From the NCBI RefSeq assembly GCF_000499845.2, contig NC_023759.2, positions 19,324,272 to 19,388,271 on the forward strand: a stretch of 64,000 nucleotides of DNA, read 5' to 3'. Numbering within the stretch: the first letter of the stretch is position 1; the number at the start of each line of letters is the position of its first letter. Position numbers and translations under genes: made by a program. This DNA is from Phaseolus vulgaris. Its lineage: Eukaryota; Streptophyta; Magnoliopsida; Fabales; Fabaceae. This document shows, one piece after another, positions 51,201 through 62,984 of this stretch. The notes beneath the pieces were generated by a model, which saw only the letters and a list, made by a program, of their open reading frames with translations, had not been told where the DNA came from and searched no databases.

Positions 51201-53050
51201 AGACGGGGGAACAGAATAAGCTGAGCCGTTAGTGAACTCTAGCATCTAAATTCTAAAAGTCTCAGCGACTAGTAAATTAAAAGCTTAAATAAATTTGTAA
51301 AGTTGGAACAGAAGTATGGAATAACCAGCATAACATCACAATAAATTTATATTGGAGTTAAGATAACTGTTCTGTAGATCAAGAACTACCATACCAGTGA
51401 TACAGAGAAGTATCCCTCCAAGAGAAACCCAACCTTCTTTTCCAGTCTTGCTAAAAAACTTTATGATATAATATGGTGATATAGCACGGACTATTTGTGG
51501 ATTCCAATGGATTGTATTATACAGCCCAACAGAAAATATTGATACAAGCCAGATGATAACAATTGGAGCAAACATAAATGCTACTTTGTGGGTGCCACAA
51601 TGTTGGAGAGCAAACAGTCCAACTAATATGACACAGGCAAGCAGGACAAGTTCACCTGCAAACAACATGAAACTTCTTTTAATATACTATTTATTTATGC
51701 CCTTAACATTAGAAAGGCAATGATAAGAACAGAAAAAAAAAAAGAACAAAATGAGATTTTCCTAACCATCTGTTAATTTTTTTTCTGTAACTTTTAATCC
51801 TGATACCGATGCTAGAACTGCAGAGGAAGAATCAGGGGTTAGCTTGTTCAAATCTTCGGGTAACTAAACAAATAAAACGACTTGTGCACTCACAAACCAA
51901 GGGCAAATTGTACCAAAGCATTATACTAATAAAAATTAATAACACAGGTGCCTTACCCGAAATTGCTGGAGTAAGCACACCATCACCAACGACCATGCAA
52001 GCACCAAACAGTACCACAAGAAGCAGGGCTGTTCTTAACCTTTTATGTTTCTCTAGAAACCTCTTCAATGGAGAAGAGGCTGCAGCCTGTGAAGAGGGGC
52101 CATATTTATAGGATGATAACTCCTCATCAGCTGCTTGTTGATTGGGGAGTAAATTAAACTTGGCATGTCTGCAGAGCAGTGAATAAAGAGCAAATGTTCC
52201 ACCTGATGACAGATGCATCATACTCAGATCACACTCACACGGCTCATAACCTTTCCACAAGAAAAAAAAATGTAAAAACAGAAAATAGAGTCATCAGCAG
52301 AATACCTTCCCCGTTGTCATCAGCACTCAATAAGATGAATACATATTTAAGCAACGGAATCAGGGTAAGGGTCCAAAAAATCAACGAAAAAGTGCCAAAT
52401 ATTGTTTCTTCATCATGGTGATCAAGTAACTTTCCCCTGAAAGCGCTCGTAAACACATAGAGAGGTGAAGTGCTCAGATCCCCGTACACCACACCAAAGC
52501 TTTGATATGCTAATATTAGATTCCGAGAGAGATTCACCCAGGACAACTGCAAAACACCAAATAAATAATTCAAATATTGAACACTTCATAATTCAAGTAA
52601 GCAGAAAACTCGGAAAACGAACCAGTAACCTATATCATCGAAAAACACTGCATGCCAGAATAAAACAAAGAAGAAATCAATTCAATAAAAAGACCTATTA
52701 AACCAAAACTGTTAAAAAGAAAAACAAATGAACTCGAGTTTGACACCAAAATCAACAAACACTTCAAAACTATATCAATTAAACACGTAAACGAATTGCT
52801 AAAGCTACGAAACAGAAGAATATAAACACGCTTATGCAGCAAAGACAGATAGTGATCGAATTGAAATCAATTAAAACTGAAGCAAAACAAGGAGAGTGGA
52901 ATTCCGGTAGCAGTGCGCAAGAACTTCACACTCTATTTAAAATTGGCTAGTTTCTGATAAATCGAAAACACTGCTCCAGCGAGTCACGGAAAAAAGAACC
53001 CTAACCGGAGAAGGATTCCGAGAAGTCGAAGTTCCGGATTCCGGTTCCAT
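48245..53050 (-). CDS. KUP4: KUP/HAK/KT potassium transporter, KUP4/TRH1-like (9 exons)
   Basis: Coding exons on the minus strand: 53050-53006, 52546-52306, 52202-51957, 51817-51767, 51655-51395, 51196-51144, 50772-50658, 50568-50314, 49335-48245. All borders are GT..AG with matching phases, giving 785 codons. The start [15 protein letters not shown] runs into [23 protein letters not shown]. The family signature [15 protein letters not shown] and about 12 hydrophobic membrane segments are present. A long cytosolic tail ends in [13 protein letters not shown]. Known relatives take up K+ at the plasma membrane; Arabidopsis KUP4 (TRH1, POT3) affects root-hair growth and auxin distribution. The tail and [15 protein letters not shown] to [12 protein letters not shown] region match that subgroup best. 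The family is certain; the exact orthologue is a judgement from memory. The frame appears intact. Confidence 0.94.
49622..50113. mobile_element. MITE-like insertion in KUP4 intron 8
   Basis: The left end reads GGTTTGTTTTCAGGTATGAGG and the complement of the right end reads GGTTGTTTGGATTGAGGGATG. The complement interior (AGTAGATTTGTGAAGATGG, AATTTGTGAGTGATGTGATAG) resembles the element at 45950-46626, so both belong to one family. Target duplication unclear. Confidence 0.45.
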
Positions 53051-53400
53051 TCTCTACAGAGAGAGAAGGTGAAGCTATGAGCGAAACGAAAAGAAACCGT
53101 AGACAATATGGTTTTTCACTCTTCACAGGAGTCAGGAGTGAGTTAAGTTAGGTAGCAAAACTTCCATTTCATTTCAGGTTCCGTTTCGATGATTCGTGTA
53201 ATTAATAAATAATGAAGTGAAATGCGTGAGACACTGAACGAACCCAAATGGAACCAATCGTTGAATTAAAAGAATGACAATTTCTCTCAGTCATTTCCAC
53301 GACACGTTTACCTCACGCGACCGGCCCTGCGCGTGCTTCTTACATGGCTGCTTTGTTATGGCACTGACACCCCACCCCATCTAGCTCTGCTACTCGTTTA
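53051..53400 (-). promoter_or_regulatory. Probable 5' UTR and promoter of the KUP4-like gene
   Basis: A TCTCTCTCTGTAGAGA pyrimidine-rich leader lies just upstream of the ATG. The 300 bp above it are less AT-rich than the flank beyond 53400. No TATA box can be assigned with confidence. Confidence 0.35.
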
Positions 53401-55860
53401 AATGGTTCTTATTTTTATTTTTATTTTTTTCATATGTGATCTCATAGGTTGGGCCGTGACATTTTTTAATTATATATTATGATTATTTTTTTTAAGATTT
53501 AAATATGTAAGTAATACAACTTAATTATTATTATTTTTAATATAAATTTATTGTTTAAGATAATGTATTTTTGTCTTTTTCGATAAAATATTAAAGTGTA
53601 ATTCAGTTTTATTTTAATACCTTATTTTACAACATGTCATTAATATTGTTTCGAAGATAATTGTAGTTTGTAATAAATAATTTTACTAACATTCCTTTTA
53701 TTTTAATACGAGAATTAAATGTTATTTATCGCTGACCATTAAATATTAATTTTTTTTTAAATATGTATTTTTTTATCAGCTTTTTAAAATATGTCTTATA
53801 ATAAAAATTGGGAAAGTATGAAATTTAAATTATTTTTTCAATCATTTATAGCGTCAACCTCAATTGGGAAAGGTCGGTTGTCATTTACTCGTTATGATGC
53901 CATAGGCTTGTTTATTTTCCTTGCTTAAATTAAGTAATAACATAAACTTTGATCATCAAGGGCTTTTACATTGAATGCATTCGGGAAGCCACAGCAAGAT
54001 AGTCAAACCCAATGTAAGAGGTTAATTTAATGGCAAATTAAACTTTCATGGACAATAGTCAACCAAATCAACATTGGTTACTTTTCTTCTTCTAAACCTA
54101 TTAACCTACAATACTGCATTGTAAGAGACTTGAATTTTTTTTAATAATCTTTCTTAAGATTTCGACAATGACAAAATTTGTCTTGATATTTGTGTATGAT
54201 TAGTTTTCATGCTTATGTATGAGTTAGAAGCTGCACGCAACGCTATTTTAGAGCAGAGGAAGGATTCACTTTCGGGAAAAAAAAATTGAGAATACGTCAT
54301 GTGTTCTAGTGATATATTCAAGTTGGTCTGCAATAGAGTGAAATAAAAAAAAAACTAGTTTTTATTTTTCAAATTCAATCTCAAAATCCATATATCAAAT
54401 TAAACATATACTTATAATACTAATTCTTCTTGATGAGATTTCTTACGCACATTCTTGTCGGTTCTGATCCTTGGTATTTGATTTTTGATATCTCGTTTTT
54501 TTTTTCCAATCTCTAGGTCGGTGTACAAATATATTTTAACACTTAGTTTGGGTATGGGTTCGGTTTGTAAGTATTAGATTAGATTTTGCATACCTTTTCA
54601 CGTTGGAGTGTTCTCATATTTATAATAATTGGACTTTAAATCGTATAGATGGATAAATTAGGTTTAATGTAGTCCAATTGTCTTTTAAACATGATTTGCG
54701 AATATTTCACCGTGCACCATTTACTATTGATATACATAAGCTTTTTTGTAGTGTCACAAGAAGTGTGCCAAGATGTTGGTATAATGTTGACAACACGACT
54801 ACTCGTCATCCCAGTAATACACTTGTCCCTCATGCTCGAGTGAAACAAAGAGTCTAATTTGTGAAGGTTTTGAAAGCAAAATTCATTTATTTGTTTTGTT
54901 AGTCGTGTGACTGACTGGTGACATTATTAGATGATCGAGTGGCTGAGTGTTTGCCACCTCTGCCCCTAGGTATATCTAGGTCCCCTAAGCCTAAGTAGGT
55001 TTAATCTACAAAGGGTCTAAAACATTAAGGTGGTTGAATGTGTTAGAATGCATAAGGTTGAGTGATCTGAGTTGTTGATAGTGGTGTGATCCAAGGGTTC
55101 AAATTCGTTTTGACAGTTTGTATTTATGTTTGTTGCACCTATAGATAGCATGCATCGTGGGTTCCACATTTAATTCAATCTTTTGAAAAACTTGTTTGAG
55201 AGTTCGAGAATGTGTCAGTCGAAGAGTCTTCTTTTAAAGGTAACCATGTCTTCCTTTCTTGTAGTAGGTTGTTTACGTTCGAGTTTGGGAGTGTCGGCAG
55301 GGAATGTCGGGTTTTATAGATATTAGCTCAATGTCTAGTGACTCCGAGAACACTAGTAGGTCTTCTCGGGTTAGTTGAAGGTCCGTTTGTGGGGTGAGAC
55401 TTGGTCGCCACTTCTCGTGTCCCTGAGTGTGACCGAAGACTTGGGTGGTCATTGGGAGTTCGACTATGAGTGGGTAGGTAGTTGAGTTAGGGAGTTCTTC
55501 TTGAAATATCGACATCCGTCCATCCTTCAATCCTTTATTGAGAGTATAAATATATTAGTTGAAGATGTTCCGGATGGGATAGTTTCCTTGCGTAAGTGCA
55601 AGGACTTGAACATCATTGTCTCGGTCGTGGTGACTCGTTTGAAGATTTCTTCTATTTTTATTATTGTGTTATAACAAGTGATCACATTTGTTTTCCCTTG
55701 GATGGGTTCATAATGAGAGTCTTGTGCACTTTAAATGTTGCCCCACGCAATTGCATCTGAACAGTTGGGTCTCTATGCAGGCCTTTTAGTTGCTTTGCTA
55801 GTCTTTAGGTTTAAGACCTATGCTGATGTCGTTTTTCATTTTTATAGTACGACGCTGGGA
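53401..55860. other. Intergenic sequence, no recognised feature
   Basis: 53400-54900 is very AT-rich. 54900-55860 is closer to average composition with short frames (minus 55273-55530) that I cannot assign to any family. Confidence 0.4.
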
Positions 55861-55869
55861 GACTAGGTA

Positions 55870-56655
55870 GGGATGATGGAAGAGCCCCCAACCACACACA
55901 ACCACATAATAAGGAGGATGAAGACCTAGAGTCTGTTTATGGACTTATTTGTAAATATGGGTCTAATTGGGCTTTTGTTTATTTTTGTAGGCCCAATCAA
56001 GAGGACAACTCTAGGATGAAGAAATGTACAAAGCATATCCAAGAAGACCTCAAACGCATCAAAACATAAACTAGAGCTTTGGTCAGAAGAACACAAGAAG
56101 ACTGAGTTTTGACTGACTAGTCAACATTATGTTTGGGTCAAACTTTAGCTTAAATAAATTGGGCCATGTATTGGGCCTAGTAGCATAAAATAATTGGACC
56201 AAATATTTAGGCTAAGTAGCATAACTTTTTGGGTTTGTATTTGGGCCAATAGTAGAATAAGTCTATTTCAGGTTAAAAGTGACTAGTTAGGGTAACAATT
56301 AAGCTTCTTTGAGCCCAATGTAACCCTAGAATGTCTAGAGTATAATATAGGACGAAACCTACCTTGGCAAGGAGTACATGGACGTCCACATGGCAGCCTA
56401 GGAGTGGAGAGGATTTAGCATGGAAGGTGTGAGCTAAACATGGAAAGCATGAGTCCACATGACACCTTCTCATTGGAGTGTTTTATTTTGAATTTTCAAA
56501 TTTTTGCTCCAAAATGTTTGGCCCTCTCTCCTATAAATTGAGGTGTTTGGCTCATGAAAATAAAGATAAAATATATGAGTGTTATGCTGCCAAATTGCCA
56601 GCCTAAGCACTCTCTTGTCTAAACCCTAAACCCTAAGAAGATTCCCACTAGACAC
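55870..56655 (+). repeat. LTR-like sequence on the plus strand
   Basis: It contains TGGGCC-type phrases repeated (TTGGGCCATGTATTGGGCC, 56158). A promoter-like CCTATAAATTGAGG at 56530 is followed by an R/U5-like stretch ending near TCTAAACCCTAAACCCTAAG (56615-56634). It meets the minus-strand family A LTR at about 56655 around a TTAACCAAGTGGTTAA palindrome. No partner copy was found. Confidence 0.4.
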
Positions 56656-57190
56656 GAACTTAACCAAGTGGTTAAGTAAGTGTGAAGGTGCACTTCATAA
56701 GGAAAAAGAAAAAAACACAAGTATATGGTGTGGATGATGCAATAAGGGCGGAAACTAACATAAACAAAGATGAAGATGACAAGATATGGAACGAACATAA
56801 AAGATATAAGAAGCGTAAAGAGGAAGTAAATAGGAATAAAAGGAAAAGATGAAGAGATAGAGAAAGCTTATGAAGAAAGGATGATGTCACGCCACTTGGA
56901 GCAGAGGGACTTCAAGATGAGTGATGCAAGAGCCACCACTTTAGATATTACCCACTCAAGATAAAACCCAGATAACTAGAGTCGTCGCTTGAGATATTAA
57001 CCACCCAAGATAAAACCCAACGCGAGCTGACAAGTCTCACAAAATCAATCCTACATTGTTTCCTTACTATTCAAATTCAAGTTGAAAATACATGAGGCAA
57101 GACACCCTATTTATAGGAAGGGGTGCCTTGGCGGGCAAGATGGGAGAAGGGTAGAAATGGCAAGGGAGAGGGACTGCCTAGGGTGTTGAC
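56656..57190 (-). repeat. Family A gypsy LTR, outer part (minus strand)
   Basis: Shares CTCATCTTGAAG, CCAAGTGGCGTGA and TTAACCACTTGGTTAAG blocks (in complement) with the LTR at 1686-2580. The segment 57007-57190 is repeated at 62801-62984. It contains a CCTATAAATAG TATA box in complement (about 57108-57118). It is separated from the rest of its LTR by element E1. Confidence 0.6.
57007..57190. repeat. 184-bp direct repeat flanking E1, left copy
   Basis: 57007-57190 (from AAGATAAAACCCAACGCGAG to GGTGTTGAC) matches 62801-62984 in the same orientation, at about 95% by eye and with no length difference. Both are family A LTR sequence, immediately outside E1. Confidence 0.92.
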
Positions 57191-58156
57191 TGTACCGACC
57201 CGTCCTCGGGCATTGACCAAAGTCAACATGTGGTAGGACCCACTAGGGGCTCAAAGAAGAAAGTTAATGTGTTGACCGCTTCGGGTGTCTACAAGCCTTA
57301 GGCGTCGCCAGCTTTGGGCGTCGACCATTGTTGGGCCTCGACTGCCACAGGCGTCGCCCACCTCGAGGGCGTAGCCAATTGTCTTGAGAACGTGCTTTGG
57401 CCTAGATGGTGCCACCCCCCGATACCCACAGGTAGGAGTGACCGTGGAGGGGGCAGCAAGGAAGGAGGCGGCACGGTAGGGGCCTGGAGGCCTCAGGCCT
57501 CGGTATGTCAGGAAGTGAACATAAATGAGAAAGGTGGATTTAAAGCCACACCTTCAGTAACCGTAGGAAGAGCCCCAATCCACGACTTATTCGCGCATGA
57601 GGTGTAGGAATGCGGCAGAACGCACCACCACTGATGCCCTCTGGAGCAGATACGACCTGTAAGAGGCCACACCCTAGAGGGGCGTCTGCATGCAGGGTAC
57701 GTGAGCAACTCAGGGGACTCCCAGGGGAAGTGACTCAGAGACGGGTGCATCAGTTGGCTCCCATGCAGTCACCCCTGGGCGCGCCAGCACTCCAACGGGG
57801 CTACCACACGTGCTGGGACACTCCTAAGTCTGAGATACAACGTCGTGAGGTGCACTCACTAGTGAGCTTAAGTCAGAGAAGCCATGTGGCAGAAGCGCAA
57901 GCAAAGGTATATAAGGCACAAAGAGAAACAACACAGGGTACGTTTTCCAGATACTCTGTCATTTGGCAAACTGCACGCACTTGTGAACTTGAGAGAGAAT
58001 AGGAGAGAATTCAGCTACGCACTTCCAAGAGCATGGTGTTTGCCTTGTTTTGATACGGAGGTGCACGGTGTTTTCTGCCTCATTTACTGACTTGAGCGTC
58101 GGAGTGCAAACGGCCGCGAGCGCGCCATTTGTCTCTGTGTTGCAGGAAATCATCAC
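57191..58156 (+). repeat. E1 LTR in inverted orientation
   Basis: It starts TGTACCGACCCG directly after the 184-bp repeat and has GTATATAAGG at 57907 as a TATA box. It ends at GGAAATCATCAC, where a normal copy (complement of 62625-62800) would continue into GGGAGGAGGAGC and then the primer site. The first 200 bp contain several GGCGTCG/GGGCGTCG words. Confidence 0.7.
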
Positions 58157-58890
58157 ATCCTGCTAGAAACTCGAGCACCTTCGTGCGTCTCTTCGAATGA
58201 TGGAACGCGAACCTTCGAACTTGCTCCTCCTCCCGTGATGACCATCTCCTTAGTCAAGGACAGATGACTCCCCGACTTTCCCTTGGATGCACCGATCTGA
58301 AGGACGTCCACTCTGTTATCTGCTACAAACTTTCGCGGCGCCTTGAGGTTCTCTTGGATGACCGTCCTCTGCCTTCCCCCCTTGCCTGAGCTGGCCAGCT
58401 TGGCGAGCAGGTCAGCACGGGCATTTTGCTCTCTTGGGACGTGCACCAACTCAAACGCCGTGAATGCCCCCTTCAACACTTGGACGTACATCAAATACGC
58501 AGCCATCTGCGGATCCTTAGCTTGATATTCCCCAGTCACCTGCCCCGTGACCAGCAGCGAGTCACTCTTCGCCAAGAGGCTCCGCGCGCCCATTTCTTTG
58601 GCTAAGAGCATTCCTGCAATCAGGGCCTCGTACTCTGCCTAGTTGTTACTTGCCTTGAAGGCGAATCTTAGGGCTTGCTCGATCAACACCCTGTTGGGCC
58701 CCTCCAAGACTATCCCAGCCCCGCTTCCCTGCTGATTCGAGGATCCATCCACTGACAAAACCCACTGGGAATTAGGCCCCACCTCCTGTTGGGCGCCTCC
58801 TGGTGAGAGCTCTGTCACGAAGTCTGCATAGATTTGTCCCTTGATGGACCCCCTGGGCTCGCATACTATATCAAACTCTGATAGCTCCAC
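58153..58890 (-). pseudogene. E1 second (archaeal-type) RNase H
   Basis: The frame 58890-58639 has YADFVTEL and SVDGSSNQQGSGAGIVLEGP, the aspartate-containing start of the additional RNase H of Tat elements. After a stop (TAG near 58640) the frame 58611-58153 continues with AKSDSLLVTGQVTGEYQAKD and FELVHVPREQNARADLLAKLA. The last 30 codons run into LTR-type sequence (direct repeat 58165-58241), so the domain is cut and everything downstream, including integrase, is missing. Confidence 0.8.
58165..58241. repeat. 77-bp direct repeat, copy 1
   Basis: AGAAACTCGAGCACC through CCTCCCGTGATGA is the same as 62631-62707 in the same orientation, with a few differences. It is the LTR end of E1, found here between the second RNase H and the inverted LTR. 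The ~98 bp next to it (58059-58156) are instead inverted relative to 62701-62800. Confidence 0.88.
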
Positions 58891-58893
58891 CGC

Positions 58894-60241
58894 CTAGCGA
58901 ACCATCCTTCCAGCGACATCTGGCTTTTGCAATACCTTCTGGATGGGGAGGAACGTCATTACTACTACCGTAAAACTCTGGAAATAGTGGCGGAGCCTCC
59001 TGGTAGAGAACACCACTGCCAGAGCTGCTTTCTCTAAAGACTGATACCTCGTCTCCGGGCCCTGCAAGGCCTTGCTCACGAAGTATATAGGCTTCTGCAC
59101 CTGATCCTGCTCCTGAACCAGCACAGAGCTGATGGCCCACTCCGTCACTGCGAAATACAACCGGAGGGGCACGCCTGTCCGTGGCTTGCATAATACAGGA
59201 GGCGTCGCCAGGTACTCCTTCAGCTTGAGGAAGGCTGCCTCACACTCTTTTGTCCACACGAAGCGGCTGTTCCTCTTTAGGCACTGGAAATAGGGGTGGC
59301 CCTTATCTCCACCAGCAGACACGAACCTTGACAAGGCCGCCATACGCCCTGTCAACTGCTGCACTTCCTTTACTGAGGCTGGGCTCCTCATGGCGATGAT
59401 TGTTGCACACTTATCGGGGTTCGCCTCTATCCCTCGCTCAGTGAGCATGAATCCCAGGAACTTACCCGCCTCGACCCCAAAGACGCACTTCTCAGGGTTC
59501 AGCTTGAGGCGGTACTTAGCTATGGTGGCAAACAACTCTTCCAGATCAGCTGTGAGTCGCCCCTTCTCCTGCGAGGTCACCACCATGTCGTCCACATAGG
59601 CTTGCACATTCCTACCCAACATGGATGCAAGGACCTTATCCATCAATCTCTAGTAGGTGGCGCCCGCGTTCTTCAGCCCAAACGGCATCACCTTATAGCA
59701 GTAACAACATGTCTCGGTCATGAATGCCGTTTTGCTCTCGTCCCGGGGATGCATCTTGATCTGATTGTACCCCAAAAACGCATCCAAGAAACTCAGCATC
59801 TTGCAACCTGAAGCACTATCTACCAACGCGTCGATGCTGGGTAAAGGATACGAGTCCTTAGGGCACGCCTTATTCAGGTCAGTGAAGTCCACACACATCC
59901 TCCACTTCCCATTTGCCTTCTTCACCAGGACCACATTGGCCAGCCACTCAGGGTACTGGATCTCCCTGATGTGACCGACGCTCAACAACTTCCTCGTCTC
60001 CTCCTGTACGACGAGGCACATCTCCTCGTTAAACTTCCTTCTTCTCTGTCGTAGGGCGAACCTTGGGGTCCATGGTGAGATGATGGCATATAAAATCCGG
60101 GTCGATGCCGGGCATGTCCGAGGCGGACCATGCAAAGGCGTCCAGGTGGCGCGAGATGACGGTCGCCACCTGGTCTTGCTCCTCTTGGCTCAGGCGTCGC
60201 CCCAAACGAAAGGTTCTGCCACCTATCTGCCTCTCGACCAC
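58894..60241 (-). pseudogene. E1 reverse transcriptase and RNase H
   Basis: The frame 60135-59650 carries the RT fingers and palm (LANVVLVKKANGKWRMCVDF, DLNKACPKDSYPLP). The frame 59646-58894 carries YVDDMVV (59607-59587), KCVFGV, GFMLTERGIEANPDK, then the RNase H core (PIYFVSKALQGPETRY, LEKAALAVVF). A stop and frameshifts (around 60100-60030, 59648 and near 58940) interrupt it. Order and motifs are those of Ty3/gypsy pol. Confidence 0.88.
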
Positions 60242-60265
60242 GTTCTCAACCGACTCCTGTCGTCT

Positions 60266-61184
60266 CTACCGAGCGTCATCCGCACGGGCCACGCCACGAC
60301 TGCCGTCTTCCCTCGCCACGTCACTTACCGGCGCCTCCTTCTCGGGCTCCGCCTCAACGGGCGTTCTCTTTCTGTACACGCCCCCTTCGGGCGTCTCCAC
60401 CATGGGTTCCGCCTCGACAAGCGTCCTGCCCACATGTACGTGCTCTTTGGGTGGCGCCTCCGCGGGCTCTACCTCGATGGGCGTCTCCCCATGGCCTGGG
60501 CGTTCCGTCACTATGAACACGCCCCTCTTCGTTTTTAAGCTATTCTCATAGCACTTTCGGGCCTCCTCCTGATCTGACTTGATCACGATCACTCTGCCAC
60601 TGAGATCTGGCAACTTCAGCTTCATATGCCGCGTGGAGGCCACTCCCCTTAGCATATTCAGTGCAGGCCTCCCCAACAAGATGTTGTAGGCTGAATTGGC
60701 GTTTACAACCAGGTACCTGATGCTTTCGGTACGAGATGCGGTGCCATCCGTAAACGTCGTTCTCTGCTCCAGGTACCCCCCGCACCTCAACCTGATCCCC
60801 AGCGAAGCCATATAAGCACACTGTATACGGCCTCAACAGATCAGGGGACAACTGCAGCTTGTTGAACGTGGACCAGAACATCACATCCGTGGAGCTTCCC
60901 TGGTCCACGAGCACTCTGTGCACTTTCCTACCCGCAGTCACAACTGAAATCACTACGGGGTCGTTGTCGTGGGGGACGACGTCGTGGAGGTCAGCCCTCG
61001 TGAAAGTGAGGTCAACGTCCATCAGGTCATCCGCCGTCACCTGCCCAGCCACGGACATCATAGAGCGTGCATACCTCTTACATTTTGATGTCGTGCACCC
61101 CCCACCTGAGAATCCACCAGAGATGGTGTGGATCTCTCCGTGGATGGGCATCTCGTGGGCCTGCTCCTCTACCACTGCTGCCAA
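60266..61184 (-). pseudogene. E1 protease region and linker
   Basis: The frame 61184-60546 contains HRVLVDQGSSTDVMFW, a retropepsin-like site in which the usual D-S/T-G-S reads DQGSS, as in many Tat elements. The frame 60811-60266 overlaps it in another phase and holds LGRPALNMLRGVAST. An acidic linker with repeated VEAEP motifs (60300-60500) follows before RT. The change of frame near 60800 indicates a shift. Confidence 0.8.
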
Positions 61185-61187
61185 GGC

Positions 61188-62385
61188 TTATGCTCCTGGT
61201 TGCCCCGCCAGGTAGTCCATAAGAAAGCGAGACATCACCAACTCGTCCAGCTGATGCCCCAATGCTAGGCAGTTGTTGATGGTGTGCCCAAACGCCTGGT
61301 GGAACTCACACCATGCGTCCTTGTGAGGCCCCAGCACCTTATCAGTCTTTCCTGGTGCTCTCAACCTATCCGCTATGTTTGGGATAGCGATTAGGTCACT
61401 CAGCTCTATGACAAAGTCGTGTCGGCCTATTCTCCCTAACACGCCCTTTGTCCTGAGGCTTCCTCGGCTCATAAGGCCGTTTCCTCCCCTGGTTCTTCTT
61501 GCTCGTTGTGGCCTCGTGCACCCTCAGAGGCGGGGCACGCAACGGTGCTCGCGGGCGTGCTGGTACAACGCTGTCACGCTTCTCATTCACCTCCCCCTTA
61601 GCTGCGATGTGCGCCACTACACGACGCCTAATCTCTGCGAACGTCTTGGGGTGGCTCCTTATGAGCGATTCACTAAAAGGTCCAGGGCTGATCCCCTTCC
61701 TGAACGCATGCACTATCATTGACTCATCAGTGGTGTTCACCCTCACCACCTGTGCCCCAAACCTGTTAACAAACTCCTTCAGTGTCTCCCCCTGGTACTG
61801 CCTCACGTCGAAAAGATCGTAAGAGTTGGGAGGAGGGGCGTGGTTTTCTATATATTGTTCCCTGAACAGCTTGGTCAACTGTGCAAACGAAGTGATGTGG
61901 CCATCAGGAAGACTGATGAACCACTCCATTGCTGTTCCCACCAAGGTACTCATGAACAACTTGCACCTAACGGCATCAGTACCGCCTACTAGCATGATCT
62001 GCGTGTGAAACGCAGTGAGGTGAGCTTCAGGATCCTCCGAGCCCGTGAAAACCACCTTTGGACCCACGAACGTAGCTGGTATGGCTACGTCCATGATCTC
62101 CTGCGAGAAAGGCATGGGAAACTCCCTGGGAGGCGTAAAGCACTCGCGCTCCCCTTCCTCGCGATTCTCAGCCTGACTGCGCAACTCACGACACAATTCC
62201 TCATTCGTTCGGTGCAGTTCTTCATTCATTGACTACGAGGCTACCAAATCCATATGGATTCGCTCCTGCTCAGCTCTAGATGCAGCCACAGATTCTTGGA
62301 GGCTTTGCATCATCTCCATGACCTGCTGCAAGGTCAGGTTCCCCTATCCCTCATTTGCAGTTGAACTCTGTCTGGTATTCCTCAT
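61188..62385 (-). pseudogene. E1 gag
   Basis: The likely start is the ATG at 62385 (MRNTRQSS), followed by two in-frame stops. The main frame 62229-61396 has the retrotransposon gag domain (HLTAFHTQIMLVGG, CKLFMSTLVGTAMEWF, LTKLFREQYIEN, LKEFVNRFGAQVV). The frame 61472-61188 carries CEFHQAFGHTINNC, a zinc-knuckle-like CxxH..HxxxxC segment. Stops and a shift near 61400-61470 inactivate it. Confidence 0.85.
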
Positions 62386-62599
62386 TTTCGCCGTTTCTTG
62401 AAGAATCTTGGACGGTTTCTGCAGATTCTAGAACCTTATTTGGTGAAAACTCAACAAACCTTCAAGATCTTTGGTTAAAATCGAACGAAACCTCAAGATC
62501 TTCGGTGAAACCTGCCAAGATCTTGATAAACCTTCACAATCCTTACTCCCAGCAACTTCGAAACTCAGACCTCTTGCGGTGGGACAATTGTTTTAGATC

Positions 62600-62618
62600 G
62601 GCCCCACGGTGGGCGCCA
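62600..62618 (-). other. E1 primer-binding site
   Basis: The complement reads TGGCGCCCACCGTGGGGCC, of the TGGCGCC class used by many Tat/Athila gypsy elements, a few bases from the LTR end (CAAGAACA at 62622-62629). Confidence 0.75.
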
Positions 62619-62624
62619 AATGTT

Positions 62625-62800
62625 CTTGCCAGAAACTCGAGCACCTTCGTGCGTCTCTTCGAACGGTGGAACGCGAAACTTCGAACTTGCTCCTCCTCCC
62701 GTGATGATTTCCTGCAACACAGAGACAAATGGCGCGCGCTCGCGGCCGTTTGCACTCCGACGCTCAAGTCAGTAAACGAGGCAGAAAACACCGTGCACCT
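62625..62800 (-). repeat. E1 5' LTR, truncated (R-U5 part only)
   Basis: In complement it runs from AGGTGCACGG through CTGTGTTGCAGGAAATCATCAC to GAGTTTCTGGCAAGAACA before the primer site. The promoter half of the LTR is missing. At 62800/62801 it joins family A LTR sequence. Confidence 0.8.
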
Positions 62801-62984
62801 AAGATAAGACCCAACGCGAGCTGACAAGTCTCACAAAATTAATCCTGCATAGTTTCCTTACTATTCAAATTCAAGTTGAAAATACATGAGGCAAGACACT
62901 CTATTTATAGGAAGGGGTGCCTTGGCGGGCAAGATGGGAGAAGGGTAGAAATGGCAAGGGAGAGAGACTGCCTATGGTGTTGAC
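62801..62984. repeat. 184-bp direct repeat flanking E1, right copy
   Basis: Right-hand partner of 57007-57190. After it the family A LTR continues normally (CATGGTCAAAACC) towards 63314. Confidence 0.92.

Larger units (their letters stand above)
57191..62800 (-). mobile_element. GC-rich Tat-type Ty3/gypsy element E1, rearranged
   Basis: Internal coding runs on the minus strand (gag, protease, RT, RNase H, second RNase H), but integrase is absent. At the high-coordinate end a truncated LTR (62625-62800) precedes a TGGCGCC primer site, as expected. At the low-coordinate end the LTR (57191-58156) is in plus orientation, head-on to the internal region. The two RNase H domains and primer-site type point to the Tat (Ogre-related) lineage. 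It is inserted in a family A LTR. Confidence 0.8.

Noticed and set aside
55100..55130. GGGTTCAAATTCG as a possible tRNA T-loop
   Set aside because: No matching acceptor, D or anticodon arms could be placed around it.
57314..58090. Several GC-rich plus-strand open frames of 68-130 codons
   Set aside because: They lie in the E1 LTR, overlap in different phases, and show no domain; high GC lowers stop density.
60080..60551. Plus-strand frames of 148 and 152 codons
   Set aside because: Antisense shadows of the E1 protease-RT linker, which has clear retroelement motifs on the minus strand.
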